Source of the DNA: Bacillota bacterium | GTDB taxonomy: Bacteria > Bacillota > Clostridia > Clostridiales > Clostridiaceae | Direction: 5' to 3' | DNA length: 50,897 nucleotides | Assembly: GCA_017861315.1 (NCBI GenBank) | Contig: JAGFXP010000012.1 | Coordinates: 1 to 50,897, forward strand | Part shown: positions 25,328 to 33,860 of the stretch, piece after piece | Layout: each line of letters opens with the position of its first letter | How positions within the stretch are numbered: the stretch's first letter is position 1 | Made by a program: the position numbers and the translations under genes | Notes under the pieces: generated by a model | The model's input: the letters and a program-made list of their open reading frames with translations, nothing else | What the model was told of the DNA's origin: nothing | The model's database searches: none

Positions 25328-26995
25328 TTATAACTCCATTATTATAGGAAGTATCATAGGCTTTCTCTTTGTTTTTTCATACAGGAATATCCTCAGCGAA
25401 TCCCTTATGTTTGCCTTGATCGCGGACCATTCCTTGATATTCTTTCTGCTGCATTCATCAAGGGCGTTCTTCACAACTCTCCTTGCCTCTTCCATGAGGG
25501 CTTCAGATTCCCTTACGTAGACGAAGCCTCTTGATATTATGTCAGGTCCGGCCATAACCACGCCAGTAGCCTTCTCTATTGTCACGACAACTGTAAGTAT
25601 GCCGTCCTCTGAAAGATGCTTTCTGTCCCTGATTACGATATTTCCTACGTCTCCTACTCCCAGTCCGTCAATGAATACCTGGCCTGAGATGACCGAGCCG
25701 TTCTTCTTTATTGAATCCCTTGAAACCTCGAATACTTCGCCAATATCACCGACTACGATGTTGTCTTCAGGCATCCCCAGGCTCATTGCAAGATCCCTGT
25801 GCTGTACAAGGTGTCTGTACTCTCCGTGAACAGGGACAAAGAACTTAGGCCTGGTCAGGCAGTGCATCAGCTTAAGCTCCTCCTGAAAAGCATGTCCTGA
25901 AACATGTATGTCTTCCAGCGATTCATAGATAACATTAGCCCCAAGCTTGAACAGCGAGTTTATTACCTTTGAAACGCCTTTTTCGTTTCCAGGGATCGGC
26001 GATGCTGATATGACAACCATGTCCCCCGGGATGATGTTTACTTTCCTGTGCTCCGAGGCAGCCATCCTTGACAGAGCCGACATAGGCTCCCCCTGGCTTC
26101 CGGTTGTGATTATAACTATTTTTTCGTTAGGGTACTTGTTTATGTCATCTATCGCTATGATGGTATTGCTGTCCTCTTTCACATACCCTAGCTCTTTCGC
26201 AACGACAAGTATGTTTTCCATGCTTCTGCCGGAGAAAGCCACTTTCCTTCCGTAAATCTCAGCAGCAGTTATGATCTGCTGTATCCTGTGGATATGGGAT
26301 GCGAATGTTGCAACAATTATTCTTCCTTCAGCATTTCCGAACAGCCTTTCGAATGTGCCGCCGACAGTGCTTTCGGACATGGTGTATCCAGATCTTTCAA
26401 CATTCGTGCTGTCCGCCAGAAGGCACAGAACGCCTTTTTTTCCCAGTTCGGCAAACCTTCCGAGATCAGCCACCTGTCCGTCGATCGGCGTGTAGTCGAT
26501 CTTGAAATCGCCAGTGTGGAGCACTACCCCCAGCGGCGTATGGATGGCGATAGCTGCAGCGTCGGCTATGCTGTGGTTTATGTGGATGAACTCAACAGAA
26601 ACGTTGTCCAGCTTCATGATGTCCCTGGGCTGGATTACGTTCAGTTTCACAGAGCCCAGCAGATTGTGTTCCTTCAGTCTGCTCTCGACCATCCTTATTG
26701 TGAGCCTGCTTCCGTAAACTGGAACGTTCATCTCCTTTAGTACATAAGGCAGTGCGCCTATGTGGTCCTCATGACCGTGGGTTAAAAAAATCCCCTTTAC
26801 CTTGTCGACGTTCTTGTGCAGATAGGTAACATCCGGTATAACCGCGTCTATTCCCAGCATCTCGTCTTCAGGGAATTTCATTCCGCAGTCAATCACTACG
26901 ATATCGTTTTTGTATTCGATCGCAGTGAGGTTCTTGCCTATCTCGTTCAAGCCTCCGAGAGGTATGATTTTGATTTTGTCTTTTTCTTTACGCAA
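25328..26995 (-). CDS. rnjA: ribonuclease J
   Basis: Zinc-dependent metallo-beta-lactamase/beta-CASP nuclease with 5'-to-3' exonuclease and endonuclease activity, central to mRNA decay and rRNA maturation in Firmicutes. 555 residues. Metal motif HGHEDH at 73-78, VLHTGDFKID, the beta-CASP segment IIVATFASHIHRIQQI, TTGSQGEPMSALSRM, VHVSGHA-type motif (DIHVSGHAFQEELKL) and FVPVHGEYRHLVQH; the C-terminal domain is complete. The start codon is TTG, about 10 nt after AAGGAGG, because no ATG or GTG fits in frame. Only one J-type gene is in the window. It follows the Fur-family gene by 37 nt. Confidence 0.96.
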   Translation of the reverse strand: MRKEKDKIKIIPLGGLNEIGKNLTAIEYKNDIVVIDCGMKFPEDEMLGIDAVIPDVTYLHKNVDKVKGIFLTHGHEDHIGALPYVLKEMNVPVYGSRLTIRMVESRLKEHNLLGSVKLNVIQPRDIMKLDNVSVEFIHINHSIADAAAIAIHTPLGVVLHTGDFKIDYTPIDGQVADLGRFAELGKKGVLCLLADSTNVERSGYTMSESTVGGTFERLFGNAEGRIIVATFASHIHRIQQIITAAEIYGRKVAFSGRSMENILVVAKELGYVKEDSNTIIAIDDINKYPNEKIVIITTGSQGEPMSALSRMAASEHRKVNIIPGDMVVISASPIPGNEKGVSKVINSLFKLGANVIYESLEDIHVSGHAFQEELKLMHCLTRPKFFVPVHGEYRHLVQHRDLAMSLGMPEDNIVVGDIGEVFEVSRDSIKKNGSVISGQVFIDGLGVGDVGNIVIRDRKHLSEDGILTVVVTIEKATGVVMAGPDIISRGFVYVRESEALMEEARRVVKNALDECSRKNIKEWSAIKANIRDSLRIFLYEKTKRKPMILPIIMEL

Positions 26996-27032
26996 AAAAA
27001 TATTTCCTCCTTGTTTAATTATTTATATATAT

Positions 27033-27488
27033 TTAAGATTTCTGTAAACAATCACTGCAAATTCCGTAGAATTTCAGGCTGTGATTCTTCACTTTAAATT
27101 TATATTCGTCTTCAATTTCATGCTCCATTGTATCCAGAAGATCACCCTTCACTTCGATTACATTATTGCACACCGTGCATATAAGGTGGTGATGCTGGTG
27201 GTTTTCCTCTTCGTGGACCAGTTCATATCTGTTGCAGCCGTCATTGAGATCAAGTTTGCACACTACTCCTATGCACTCCAGCAGCTGCACTGTCCTGTAC
27301 ACTGTTGCGAGACCTATCTCCGGGCATTCAACTTTCACAAGTTCATACAATTCCTCAGTTGTAAGGTGATTTCCTTCATTGTTTAAAATCACGTTTATGA
27401 TAGCTCTTCTTTGCGGCGTAAGCTTGTATCCGTTCTCCTTAAGATTGTTTTTTAGTTTTTCAATCTCTTCTGAGGAAAGCTTTGACAT
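27033..27488 (-). CDS. fur: Fur-family metal-dependent transcriptional regulator
   Basis: 151 residues. The winged-helix N-terminus has LTPQRRAIINVILNNEGNHLTTEELYELV and the recognition helix GLATVYRTVQLL. The His-rich hinge (NHQHHHLIC) and two CxxC pairs (Cys104/Cys107 and Cys144/Cys147) form the structural zinc site. The segment EVKGDLLDTMEHEIEDEYKFKVKNHSLKFYGICSDC resembles clostridial Fur more than PerR or Zur, but sequence alone does not settle the metal. It has its own promoter with a 7-1-7 inverted repeat over the -10, so autoregulation is likely. It is followed by rnjA. Confidence 0.85.
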   Translation of the reverse strand: MSKLSSEEIEKLKNNLKENGYKLTPQRRAIINVILNNEGNHLTTEELYELVKVECPEIGLATVYRTVQLLECIGVVCKLDLNDGCNRYELVHEEENHQHHHLICTVCNNVIEVKGDLLDTMEHEIEDEYKFKVKNHSLKFYGICSDCLQKS

Positions 27489-27535
27489 ATAAAAATACCT
27501 CTCTTAACATTATTCGCCCAAAGGGCAATCCTATT

Positions 27536-27550
27536 ATAGTGTAATACTAT
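27536..27550. promoter_or_regulatory. Candidate Fur-family operator (7-1-7 inverted repeat)
   Basis: Fifteen-base element ATAGTGT-A-ATACTAT with one mismatch, overlapping the -10 of the fur promoter. The 7-1-7 layout is that of Fur-family boxes, although the sequence is not a close match to the classical Fur or PerR box. Confidence 0.4.
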
Positions 27551-27566
27551 TCTCACTCATTGTCAA
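27538..27566 (-). promoter_or_regulatory. Promoter of the Fur-family gene
   Basis: Minus-strand -35 TTGACA (27561-27566), 17-nt spacer, -10 TACACT (27538-27543). Confidence 0.65.
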
Positions 27567-27590
27567 TTGATAACCACTTAATAAATATTA

Positions 27591-27614
27591 AGAAGCTATG
27601 GAATCATAGCTTCT
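27591..27614 (-). terminator. Hairpin after the DUF1292 gene
   Basis: Perfect 10-bp stem (27591-27600 with 27605-27614), 4-nt loop, then a T-rich but interrupted tail on the minus strand. It ends the alaS-ireB-ruvX-DUF1292 unit. Confidence 0.72.
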
Positions 27615-27622
27615 ATCAAAAA

Positions 27623-27889
27623 CTAGTTCAAAAGATCTTCAGCAAAGAGAGTTTCGTATGCTTCTTCTATCAATTCAAATTCTTCATCGTCTTCAACAGT
27701 TACCAGAACTTCATTTCCGTCTTCGTCCTTATCGATCCTGAGCGCCAGCGCATCCTCAGTATCCTCGTCCAACGGTGTCACGATCACGTATTCCTTACCT
27801 TCGATATCGAGTTTTGTTACAACCTCGAACTCAACCTCTTCCCCGTCTTCGTCATACAGGAAAATGGTTCCAAAATCCTTATCGTCCAT
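27623..27889 (-). CDS. DUF1292 family protein (YrzB-like)
   Basis: 88 residues, very acidic (MDDKDFGTIFLYDEDGEEVEFEVVTKLDIEGKEYVIVTPLDEDTEDALALRIDKDE split across a beta-rich fold). It matches the DUF1292/YrzB family of small cytosolic proteins of unknown function. The family is nearly always found downstream of ruvX (yrrK) in Firmicutes, as here, 14 nt after it. AAAGGAGGG precedes the ATG. No catalytic motif can be recognised. Confidence 0.88.
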   Translation of the reverse strand: MDDKDFGTIFLYDEDGEEVEFEVVTKLDIEGKEYVIVTPLDEDTEDALALRIDKDEDGNEVLVTVEDDEEFELIEEAYETLFAEDLLN

Positions 27890-27903
27890 AAAAATTCCCT
27901 CCT

Positions 27904-28320
27904 TTATTTATTTGAAAGACTGTCAAGATAACCCTGCAGGATATAGATTGCAGCAATTTTGTCTACTATCTTCTTTCTTTTAGCTCTAGACAAATCAGCT
28001 TCAATCATGGCCTTGTGGGCAGCAACTGTAGTCAGCCTCTCGTCCCAGAGTTTAACAGGAACATGCAGCTCCTCCTCAAGTATCTTAGAGAGCTCTATAG
28101 CCTTCTCACCGCTCGGGCCTATGGTGCCGTTCATATTCTTAGGCAGACCCATAACAATGGATTCAACTGAATATTCATCACAGATTTTCTTGATTTCGGC
28201 CAAATCAATTGCCAGATTTTTTCTCCTGATCGTAGTAATCCCTTGTGCAGTATACCCTAAAGGATCGCTCATTGCAACCCCAATCGTTCTTTCTCCAACA
28301 TCCAAGCCCAGAATCCTCAT
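27904..28320 (-). CDS. ruvX: Holliday junction resolvase-like protein RuvX (YqgF)
   Basis: 138-residue RNase H-fold protein. The N-terminus [22 protein letters not shown] carries the first conserved aspartate. [25 protein letters not shown] and a C-terminal [14 protein letters not shown] follow as expected for YqgF. Proposed roles are 5' processing of pre-16S rRNA and resolution of DNA junctions; the rRNA role is better supported in the literature I know. It lies downstream of ireB, with a weak intercistronic terminator in the 57-nt gap. Usual length. Confidence 0.93.
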   Translation of the reverse strand: MRILGLDVGERTIGVAMSDPLGYTAQGITTIRRKNLAIDLAEIKKICDEYSVESIVMGLPKNMNGTIGPSGEKAIELSKILEEELHVPVKLWDERLTTVAAHKAMIEADLSRAKRKKIVDKIAAIYILQGYLDSLSNK

Positions 28321-28354
28321 CTATCTCACCCGCTATCCATACATTATTTCAAAA

Positions 28355-28378
28355 TAAAAATGCCCTTGCGGGCACTTT
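28355..28378 (-). terminator. Hairpin between ireB and ruvX
   Basis: Short GC stem (28361-28365 with 28370-28374) with a GCAA tetraloop and a following TTTTTATTTT on the minus strand. Inside an operon, so probably partial. Confidence 0.7.
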
Positions 28379-28629
28379 TATTTTATTTCTAAATAAAACT
28401 TCAGTACTTCTTCAAGTATCTCATCTCTCTCGAGTTTCCTGATCAAAGCTCTTGCACCATTATAGTTGGTAATGTATGTGGGATCCCCTGAAATAAAGTA
28501 CCCAACTAATTGGTTAACCGGATTATAGCCTTTTTCAATTAGAGAATTATATACTTCCGTAAGTATCTCCTTTGTAGCATCCTTTTTACTGCCTAAAGCA
28601 TCAAATTGTATAGTATTGTCATTAACCAT
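28378..28629 (-). CDS. ireB: IreB family regulatory phosphoprotein (DUF965)
   Basis: 83 residues, beginning MVNDNTIQFDALGSKKDATKEIL, with GYNPVNQLVGYFISGDPTYITNYNGARALIRKLERDEI, the strongly conserved DUF965 core. In Enterococcus IreB is a substrate of the PASTA-domain kinase IreK and negatively affects cephalosporin resistance. The TIQF segment near the N-terminus contains a candidate phospho-threonine. The kinase is not in this window. It follows alaS by 30 nt, which is the usual alaS-yrzL-yrrK-yrzB order of Firmicutes. Confidence 0.95.
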   Translation of the reverse strand: MVNDNTIQFDALGSKKDATKEILTEVYNSLIEKGYNPVNQLVGYFISGDPTYITNYNGARALIRKLERDEILEEVLKFYLEIK

Positions 28630-28659
28630 TTAGATCACCCCCACAATACTAATTATACA

Positions 28660-31305
28660 CTACTTTACCAATTTATCAACTGTCAATAAAAGACTCGCCA
28701 TGGCGGCCTGCAGTTTTTCCGGATCCTTTCCGCCTGCCTGAGCCATGTCCGGCCTTCCGCCTCCGCCTCCGCCTGTTATTTCAGCCACTTCCTTTACAAT
28801 CTTGCCGCAGTGAACGCCTTTCTTCACGCTTTCCTTGTCTGCCATCGCGACAAACTGGACCTTGCCTTCCACCGTGCTTCCAAGAACAACAAGACCTGTC
28901 TGAACCTTGTCCCTTATCCTGTCTGCAAGGTCTCTCAGGGCTTCCCCGTCAACATCTGCCAGCACTCCCGAGTATACCCTGACACCCTTGACTTCCTTGA
29001 AGTTCTGCAGGATTTCATCCTCGTAGCCTCTTGACATTTTGGACTTGAGGTTCAGTATCTCCTTGTCCTTTTCCTTGAGCTCAGTGCCCTGGAGCTGCAG
29101 CTTGTGGACTATGTCTTTTTCCGCGCATTTGAGCGTGTTCTCCAGTTCCTTAACAAGCTCCTCCTTCTCCTTCAGGTAGTTGAATGTGTTCATGCCTGTT
29201 ACGGCTTCGATCCTCCTGATGCCTGCAGCTACTCCCGCTTCGGAAAGTATCTTGAACATTCCAATCTGTCCTGTGTTAGAGGCGTGGGTTCCTCCGCAGA
29301 GCTCCTTGCTGAAATCGCCTGCAGTTACAACCCTTACATTATCCTTGTATTTGTCGTCGAAGAGCGCAACCGCTCCGCATTCCTTGGCTTCATCCAGCGT
29401 CATCTCTACGGTTTCAACATTGTGCGCTTTGAGTATCTCCCCGTTTACGAGCTTCTCGATTGTGAGCAGGGCTTCAGCAGAAACCGGCTCAAAATGGTTG
29501 AAGTCGAATCTGAGCCTCTCGCCGTCGACAAAGGATCCTGACTGGTGGACGTGTCCTCCGAGGACCTCCATCAATGCAGCATTGAGCAGATGTGTGGCAG
29601 TGTGGTTTCTTCTAACCGCTTCGCGCCTTTCCCTGTCGACCTTTAGCGTTACAGTGTCAGTGACGTTGACTCTTCCGTCCTTGACTTTGACGAAATGCAT
29701 TGTCTTCCCTGACGCGTTCTTTTTGCAGTCAACAACTTCTGCTATGAAGTTATCGTTGAATATGACGCCGGTATCTCCTACCTGTCCGCCCATTTCAGCA
29801 TAGAAAGGAGTCCTGTCTGTAACAATAACCGCCTCAACGCCCGTTTCCAGGTCTGATACAAACTCTTCGTCCACCACCATGTAGGATATTTCGCCCTCAG
29901 CCTCGAGCGTACCATAGCCAACGAACTCTGTTATCAGATCGAGCGGAAGCTTGTTGAGGATAGTGTCCTCAGCTCCCATGAAGGTTGATTCGCCTCTTGC
30001 AGCCCTTGCCCTTTCCTTCTGCTCCTTCATTTCCCTTTTGTACTCTTCGATGTCGGCTTCCATCCCGAGATCCTCAAGGGTTTCCTGCGTGAGTTCAATC
30101 GGGAAGCCGTAGGTGTCGTAAAGCTTGAACGCCTTTTCACCTGATAGAATTTTCTCGCCTTTGGACTTCATCTCCTCGATGTACTCATCCAGGATTGAGA
30201 TTCCCGCATCCAGCGTTTCATAGAATCTCTCCTCTTCGAGAGTGAGGATCTTTTTGATGTAGTCTTCTTTTTCCTTCAGCTCAGGATAAGCCTTATAGGA
30301 ATTTTCAATCACTACTTCCGCTACTTTGTAAAGGAACAGCTCCTTTATCCCCAGCGCTTTCCCGTGCTTTGCAGCCCTTCTGAGAAGCCTTCTGAGCACA
30401 TAGCCCCTTCCTTCATTTGACGGCAGTATACCGTCGCTGATCATCATGGTCGTGCTCCTGACGTGGTCTGTAATTATCCTTATGGAGATATCCGATTTCT
30501 TATCCTTGCCGTACTTCACGTCTGAGATCTTTTCAACCGCATCAACTACGGCCCTTATGGTATCAACCTCGAATATGCTGTCGGTCTTCTGCATGATGGA
30601 TGCTATTCTCTCAAGACCCATTCCCGTATCTATGTTCGGCTTCGGAAGCGGATTGTAATTGCCGTCTGCATCCTGGTCAAACTGTGTGAACACGAGGTTC
30701 CAGAATTCCATGACCCTGTCGGCGTCGGCAGCCTCCAGGAATTCCTCCGCAGTCTTAAGCACACCCTTTTCAGGAGTCTTGTCGTAGTGTATTTCTGAGC
30801 ACGGTCCGCATGGCCCCAGGCCCACTTCCCAGAAGTTGTCAGCTTTTCCGAGCCTGAAAATCCTTGAAGGATCAACGTCTGTTGTCTTAACCCAGAAGTC
30901 GAAGGCTTCGTCGTCGTCTTCGTAAATTGTTACATACAGATTTTCCTTTGGAAGCTTGAGCACCTCAGTTGTGAACTCCCATGCCCAAGGAATCGCTTCG
31001 GCCTTGAAATAATCTCCGAAGGAAAAGTTTCCGAGCATCTCGAAGAACGTGCCGTGCCTTGCCGTCTTTCCGACGTTTTCGATGTCGCCGGTCCTTATGC
31101 ATTTCTGGCAGGTTGTCAGCCTCTTGCGCGGAGGTTCCTGAAGTCCGGTGAAGTATGGCTTGAGCGGTGCCATGCCGGCGCCGATTATAAGCAGACTCTT
31201 GTCGTTTTTAGGTATCAGTGAAAAGCTTGGAAGCCTCAGATGGCCTTTGCTTTCAAAAAAGCTTAAATACGCTTCCCTGATCTCGTTTAAACCCATTTTT
31301 TCCAT
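28660..31305 (-). CDS. alaS: alanyl-tRNA synthetase
   Basis: Class II synthetase that charges and edits tRNA-Ala. About 881 residues, the full length. The N-terminal catalytic domain starts with [32 protein letters not shown] and continues through [37 protein letters not shown]. The editing domain has the zinc motif [11 protein letters not shown] plus CGGTH. The C-terminal oligomerisation domain ends with the glycine-rich [15 protein letters not shown], typical of DHHA1. The frame opens at 31326; the ATG at 31305 is 8 nt from the AAGGGAG ribosome site and preferred. Expression is controlled by a T-box leader with an alanine specifier. Confidence 0.98.
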   Translation of the reverse strand: MEKMGLNEIREAYLSFFESKGHLRLPSFSLIPKNDKSLLIIGAGMAPLKPYFTGLQEPPRKRLTTCQKCIRTGDIENVGKTARHGTFFEMLGNFSFGDYFKAEAIPWAWEFTTEVLKLPKENLYVTIYEDDDEAFDFWVKTTDVDPSRIFRLGKADNFWEVGLGPCGPCSEIHYDKTPEKGVLKTAEEFLEAADADRVMEFWNLVFTQFDQDADGNYNPLPKPNIDTGMGLERIASIMQKTDSIFEVDTIRAVVDAVEKISDVKYGKDKKSDISIRIITDHVRSTTMMISDGILPSNEGRGYVLRRLLRRAAKHGKALGIKELFLYKVAEVVIENSYKAYPELKEKEDYIKKILTLEEERFYETLDAGISILDEYIEEMKSKGEKILSGEKAFKLYDTYGFPIELTQETLEDLGMEADIEEYKREMKEQKERARAARGESTFMGAEDTILNKLPLDLITEFVGYGTLEAEGEISYMVVDEEFVSDLETGVEAVIVTDRTPFYAEMGGQVGDTGVIFNDNFIAEVVDCKKNASGKTMHFVKVKDGRVNVTDTVTLKVDRERREAVRRNHTATHLLNAALMEVLGGHVHQSGSFVDGERLRFDFNHFEPVSAEALLTIEKLVNGEILKAHNVETVEMTLDEAKECGAVALFDDKYKDNVRVVTAGDFSKELCGGTHASNTGQIGMFKILSEAGVAAGIRRIEAVTGMNTFNYLKEKEELVKELENTLKCAEKDIVHKLQLQGTELKEKDKEILNLKSKMSRGYEDEILQNFKEVKGVRVYSGVLADVDGEALRDLADRIRDKVQTGLVVLGSTVEGKVQFVAMADKESVKKGVHCGKIVKEVAEITGGGGGGRPDMAQAGGKDPEKLQAAMASLLLTVDKLVK

Positions 31306-31545
31306 AAACATCTCTCCCTTAAGCAATAATTTTTTGGAATAAAAAAACTCCCGTCCCGGAAAGGGACGGAAGTTATACTCCGTGGTACCACCCTAATTAC
31401 ACATAACATATATGTGTCACTTAACAGCAAATATGACTCATGGACTGCTTCGATATATCACCCAAGAAGTTTTCACCTTCCACTTCCTCTCTGAATGCGG
31501 TCATACATTTACTCCTTCCAATCATTGTCTGTATGCAATTGTTAT
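31306..31545 (-). promoter_or_regulatory. T-box riboswitch leader of alaS (alanine specifier)
   Basis: The T-box sequence AGGGTGGTACCACGG lies at 31380-31394 (minus strand). It is followed by a terminator stem (about 31346-31372) and a T7 run at 31341-31347. Upstream, stem I has an AGTAA motif opposite a specifier loop reading GAA-GCA-G directly before the TCCA side of the closing helix. The GCA triplet at 31446-31448 is an alanine codon and matches the downstream gene. Uncharged tRNA-Ala should stabilise the antiterminator and allow alaS transcription. Confidence 0.95.
31341..31374 (-). terminator. Conditional terminator of the alaS T-box
   Basis: Stem of about 12 bp with a 5-nt loop, followed by seven T on the minus strand. 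It competes with the antiterminator that includes the T-box sequence. Confidence 0.92.
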
Positions 31546-31550
31546 CTACG

Positions 31551-31579
31551 ATTATAATCAATAAACGCAATATTGTCAA
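31551..31579 (-). promoter_or_regulatory. Consensus promoter of alaS
   Basis: Minus-strand TTGACA (31574-31579), 17-nt spacer, TATAAT (31551-31556): a perfect match to the vegetative consensus. It begins about 30 nt past the iscU stop, where no terminator is visible. Confidence 0.9.
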
Positions 31580-31608
31580 TATTCCCTAATGAGAAAGATT
31601 CAGATTTA

Positions 31609-32034
31609 TTAACCGTGAACGTGGTCGTGGATGTCCTCATAGTTCTTTGTTTCCCATGGCTCCAGTCCCTGTTTGACCCTGTAGTCGTTTATCGCCTTGT
31701 GGATAGCCTCCTCGGCAAGCACTGAGCAGTGCATCTTCACAGGCGGAAGTCCTTCCAACGCATCGGCAACAGCCTTGTTTGTCAGGTTCCATGCTTCCTC
31801 GATAGTCTTACCCTTGATCATCTCTGAAGCCATGCTTGAAGAAGCTATGGCTGAGCCGCATCCGAAGGTCATGAATTTAATGTCCTTGATCCTGTTGTCT
31901 TCAACTTTTATGAATATCTTCATTATGTCCCCGCATTTAGGGTTTCCTACTTCCCCTACTCCATCGGGATTCTCGATCTCCCCTACATTCCTGGGATTTC
32001 TGAAATGGTCCATTACGGTTTCGCTATACTGCAT
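31609..32034 (-). CDS. iscU: Fe-S cluster assembly scaffold IscU/NifU-like
   Basis: 141-residue scaffold on which [2Fe-2S] and [4Fe-4S] clusters are built before transfer. The three ligand cysteines are in NPKCGD (Cys34), MTFGCGSA (Cys59) and KMHCSVLA (Cys103), with a neighbouring aspartate. The start (MQYSETVMDHFRNPRNVG) is typical. The C-terminal tail (NYEDIHDHVHG) is His-rich, as in clostridial NifU-like proteins. It follows iscS by 2 nt, so the sulfur donor and the scaffold are coupled. The usual clostridial mnmA is not downstream; alaS follows instead. Confidence 0.96.
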   Translation of the reverse strand: MQYSETVMDHFRNPRNVGEIENPDGVGEVGNPKCGDIMKIFIKVEDNRIKDIKFMTFGCGSAIASSSMASEMIKGKTIEEAWNLTNKAVADALEGLPPVKMHCSVLAEEAIHKAINDYRVKQGLEPWETKNYEDIHDHVHG

Positions 32035-32036
32035 TA

Positions 32037-33230
32037 TTATTTTTCCCCTCTCTGTTTTAAGAAGTCAAACCAAAGCGGTGACATTTCTCTTCTTCTCTTT
32101 ATTATTGCCGGAATTGTTTCAAGTGCGTAGTCCACGTCCTCTTCAGTGTTTCCTGCGCCTAATGTAAGTCTGAGTGATCCGTGTGCAACTTCATGCTTGC
32201 AGCCGATAGCCAGCAGAACATGTGACGGATCCAATGAGCCTGATGCACAGGCGCTTCCTGTTGAGGCACATATTCCTGCATCGTCCAGGTCCAGCAGAAG
32301 TGTTTCGCCCTCTACCCCAATGAAGCTCATGTTCACATTGTTAGGATTTCTTTTGCTTCCATCCTTTGGTCCGTTCAACTGAGCATGCGGTATCTTTTCC
32401 ATTAGTCCCTTTGTCAGCTTATCCCTCAGCTTTGTAAGCCTTGCGATTTCTTCCTCAAGCTCTGATGTTGCGAGCTCTATCGCTTTTCCAAGCCCGACTA
32501 TCCCAGGCGTATTTTCAGTGCTGGCTCTTTTACCTTTTTCCTGCGCTCCTCCGTGGATCAGGTTCTCGATCTTGACGCCCTTCCTGATGTACATCGCTCC
32601 TACGCCTTTCGGACCGTAGAATTTGTGGCCTGCCATGGAAAGCATGTCAACTCCCAGGTCCTGAACGTCTACAGGCACATGTCCTACTGCCTGTACGGCG
32701 TCAGTGTGGAAATAGACTCCTTTTTCCTTGCATACCTTAGCTATTTCTTTTATAGGCATGATCGTTCCGATCTCGTTGTTTGCAAACATCACTGATACAA
32801 GTATTGTCTTGTCTGTTATTGCCGCCTTGAGTGCGTCAACGCTTACAAAGCCTTCGTCATCTACTGGCAGGTATGTCACTTCGAAGCCTTCCTTTTCCAG
32901 GAACTTTCCTGCATGAAGGATCGCATGGTGCTCTATTTCAGTTGTTATTATGTGGTTGCCCTTGCTTCTGTTGGCATAAGCGATGCCCTTGAGCGCCCAG
33001 TTGTCGCCTTCCGAACCGCCTGCAGTGAAGAATATCTCCTTAGGGTCTGCGTTTATTGCTTTTGCAACCTGTTCTCTTGCTGTTGCTATCGCTTTTCTTG
33101 TGAGATCCGACATCCTATACATTGAAGACGGGTTACCGAATTTCTGGGTAAAATAAGGCAGCATCTCTTCCAATACTTCAGGTTTTGTAAATGTTGTAGC
33201 TGAATTATCCATGTAAACTAGTTTAGCCAT
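32037..33230 (-). CDS. iscS: cysteine desulfurase IscS/NifS
   Basis: PLP enzyme that removes sulfur from cysteine as a persulfide and passes it to IscU. 397 residues. PLP lysine Lys203 in SMAGHKFYGPKGVGA, the cofactor aspartate in YFHTDAVQAVGH, and the mobile-loop cysteine Cys328 in ICASTGSACASGSLDPSHVL. The SACAS loop is of the group I (IscS/NifS) type. AGAGAGGTG precedes the ATG. It lies 27 nt after iscR and just before iscU. Confidence 0.97.
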   Translation of the reverse strand: MAKLVYMDNSATTFTKPEVLEEMLPYFTQKFGNPSSMYRMSDLTRKAIATAREQVAKAINADPKEIFFTAGGSEGDNWALKGIAYANRSKGNHIITTEIEHHAILHAGKFLEKEGFEVTYLPVDDEGFVSVDALKAAITDKTILVSVMFANNEIGTIMPIKEIAKVCKEKGVYFHTDAVQAVGHVPVDVQDLGVDMLSMAGHKFYGPKGVGAMYIRKGVKIENLIHGGAQEKGKRASTENTPGIVGLGKAIELATSELEEEIARLTKLRDKLTKGLMEKIPHAQLNGPKDGSKRNPNNVNMSFIGVEGETLLLDLDDAGICASTGSACASGSLDPSHVLLAIGCKHEVAHGSLRLTLGAGNTEEDVDYALETIPAIIKRRREMSPLWFDFLKQRGEK

Positions 33231-33257
33231 TAATAATACACCTCTCTATATTCATTA

Positions 33258-33674
33258 TTATTTTTTCAAACTATTGTAATCGTCTACCAGGTCCTGAAGG
33301 GTTGTGGATTCCAGTACGCTGTCTATGCTTTCCTTTATCCTAGCCCAGAAACCCCTTGTAGCGCAGCACTCGATATTGCTGCATGTATTTTCCTCGAGGC
33401 AGTCTGATATTTCGACCGGTCCTTCAAGAACCTCCATTATTTCAGCTGTTGTTATGTCTTTTGGCTCACGGTTCAGGATGTATCCTCCCTGAGCTCCCCT
33501 TATGCTTTTGATGATGTCTGCTTTTCTTAAAGGTGCGAACAGCTGCTCCAGATAGTATTCCGAAATGTTCTGTCTTTCGGAGATGCTTTTTATCGAGACA
33601 GGTTCAACCCCATAATGTATTGCCAGGTCAACCATGGCCTTTATGCCATATCTCCCTTTTGTAGATAGCTTCAT
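33258..33674 (-). CDS. iscR: Rrf2-family Fe-S cluster regulator IscR
   Basis: 138-residue winged-helix repressor. The N-terminus MKLSTKGRYGIKAMVDLAIH and the recognition segment ISEYYLEQLFAPLRKADIIKSIRGAQGGYIL are typical of Rrf2. Cysteines at 92, 98 and 103/104 match the three cluster ligands of E. coli IscR (92, 98, 104). The fourth E. coli ligand, His107, is replaced by arginine here, so the ligand set may differ. It heads iscR-iscS-iscU. Its promoter carries a site closely resembling the E. coli type-1 IscR box, which suggests cluster-dependent autorepression. Confidence 0.94.
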   Translation of the reverse strand: MKLSTKGRYGIKAMVDLAIHYGVEPVSIKSISERQNISEYYLEQLFAPLRKADIIKSIRGAQGGYILNREPKDITTAEIMEVLEGPVEISDCLEENTCSNIECCATRGFWARIKESIDSVLESTTLQDLVDDYNSLKK

Positions 33675-33721
33675 TTAACCACCTCTTTAAAGTTGAGTGT
33701 TTCAGTACACTTTCCAAAATT

Positions 33722-33750
33722 ATAATACCAAACCCGACTAAACCTGTCAA
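33722..33750 (-). promoter_or_regulatory. Promoter of iscR-iscS-iscU
   Basis: Minus-strand -35 TTGACA (33745-33750), 17-nt spacer, -10 TATTAT (33722-33727). Confidence 0.75.
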
Positions 33751-33754
33751 CAAT
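33730..33754 (-). promoter_or_regulatory. Candidate IscR type-1 operator
   Basis: The 25-bp site agrees with the E. coli type-1 IscR consensus at 21 of 25 positions by my alignment, including the core halves GAC and AGTCGGG. It overlaps the -35 and the spacer of the iscR promoter, the right place for repression. Confidence 0.7.
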
Positions 33755-33860
33755 AAAAGATGGTTTTTTCAAAAATATTTCATTATTTTTGGACTTTGTA
33801 TTATAATGGTACTAAATTGTTAAAATATTTAGAATATCACGGGATAGGATGGTGTTATTA

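Noticed and set aside
27531..27570. Classical Fur box or PerR box at the fur promoter
   Set aside because: The 7-1-7 geometry is present but too few bases agree with either consensus, so it is listed only as a low-confidence candidate.
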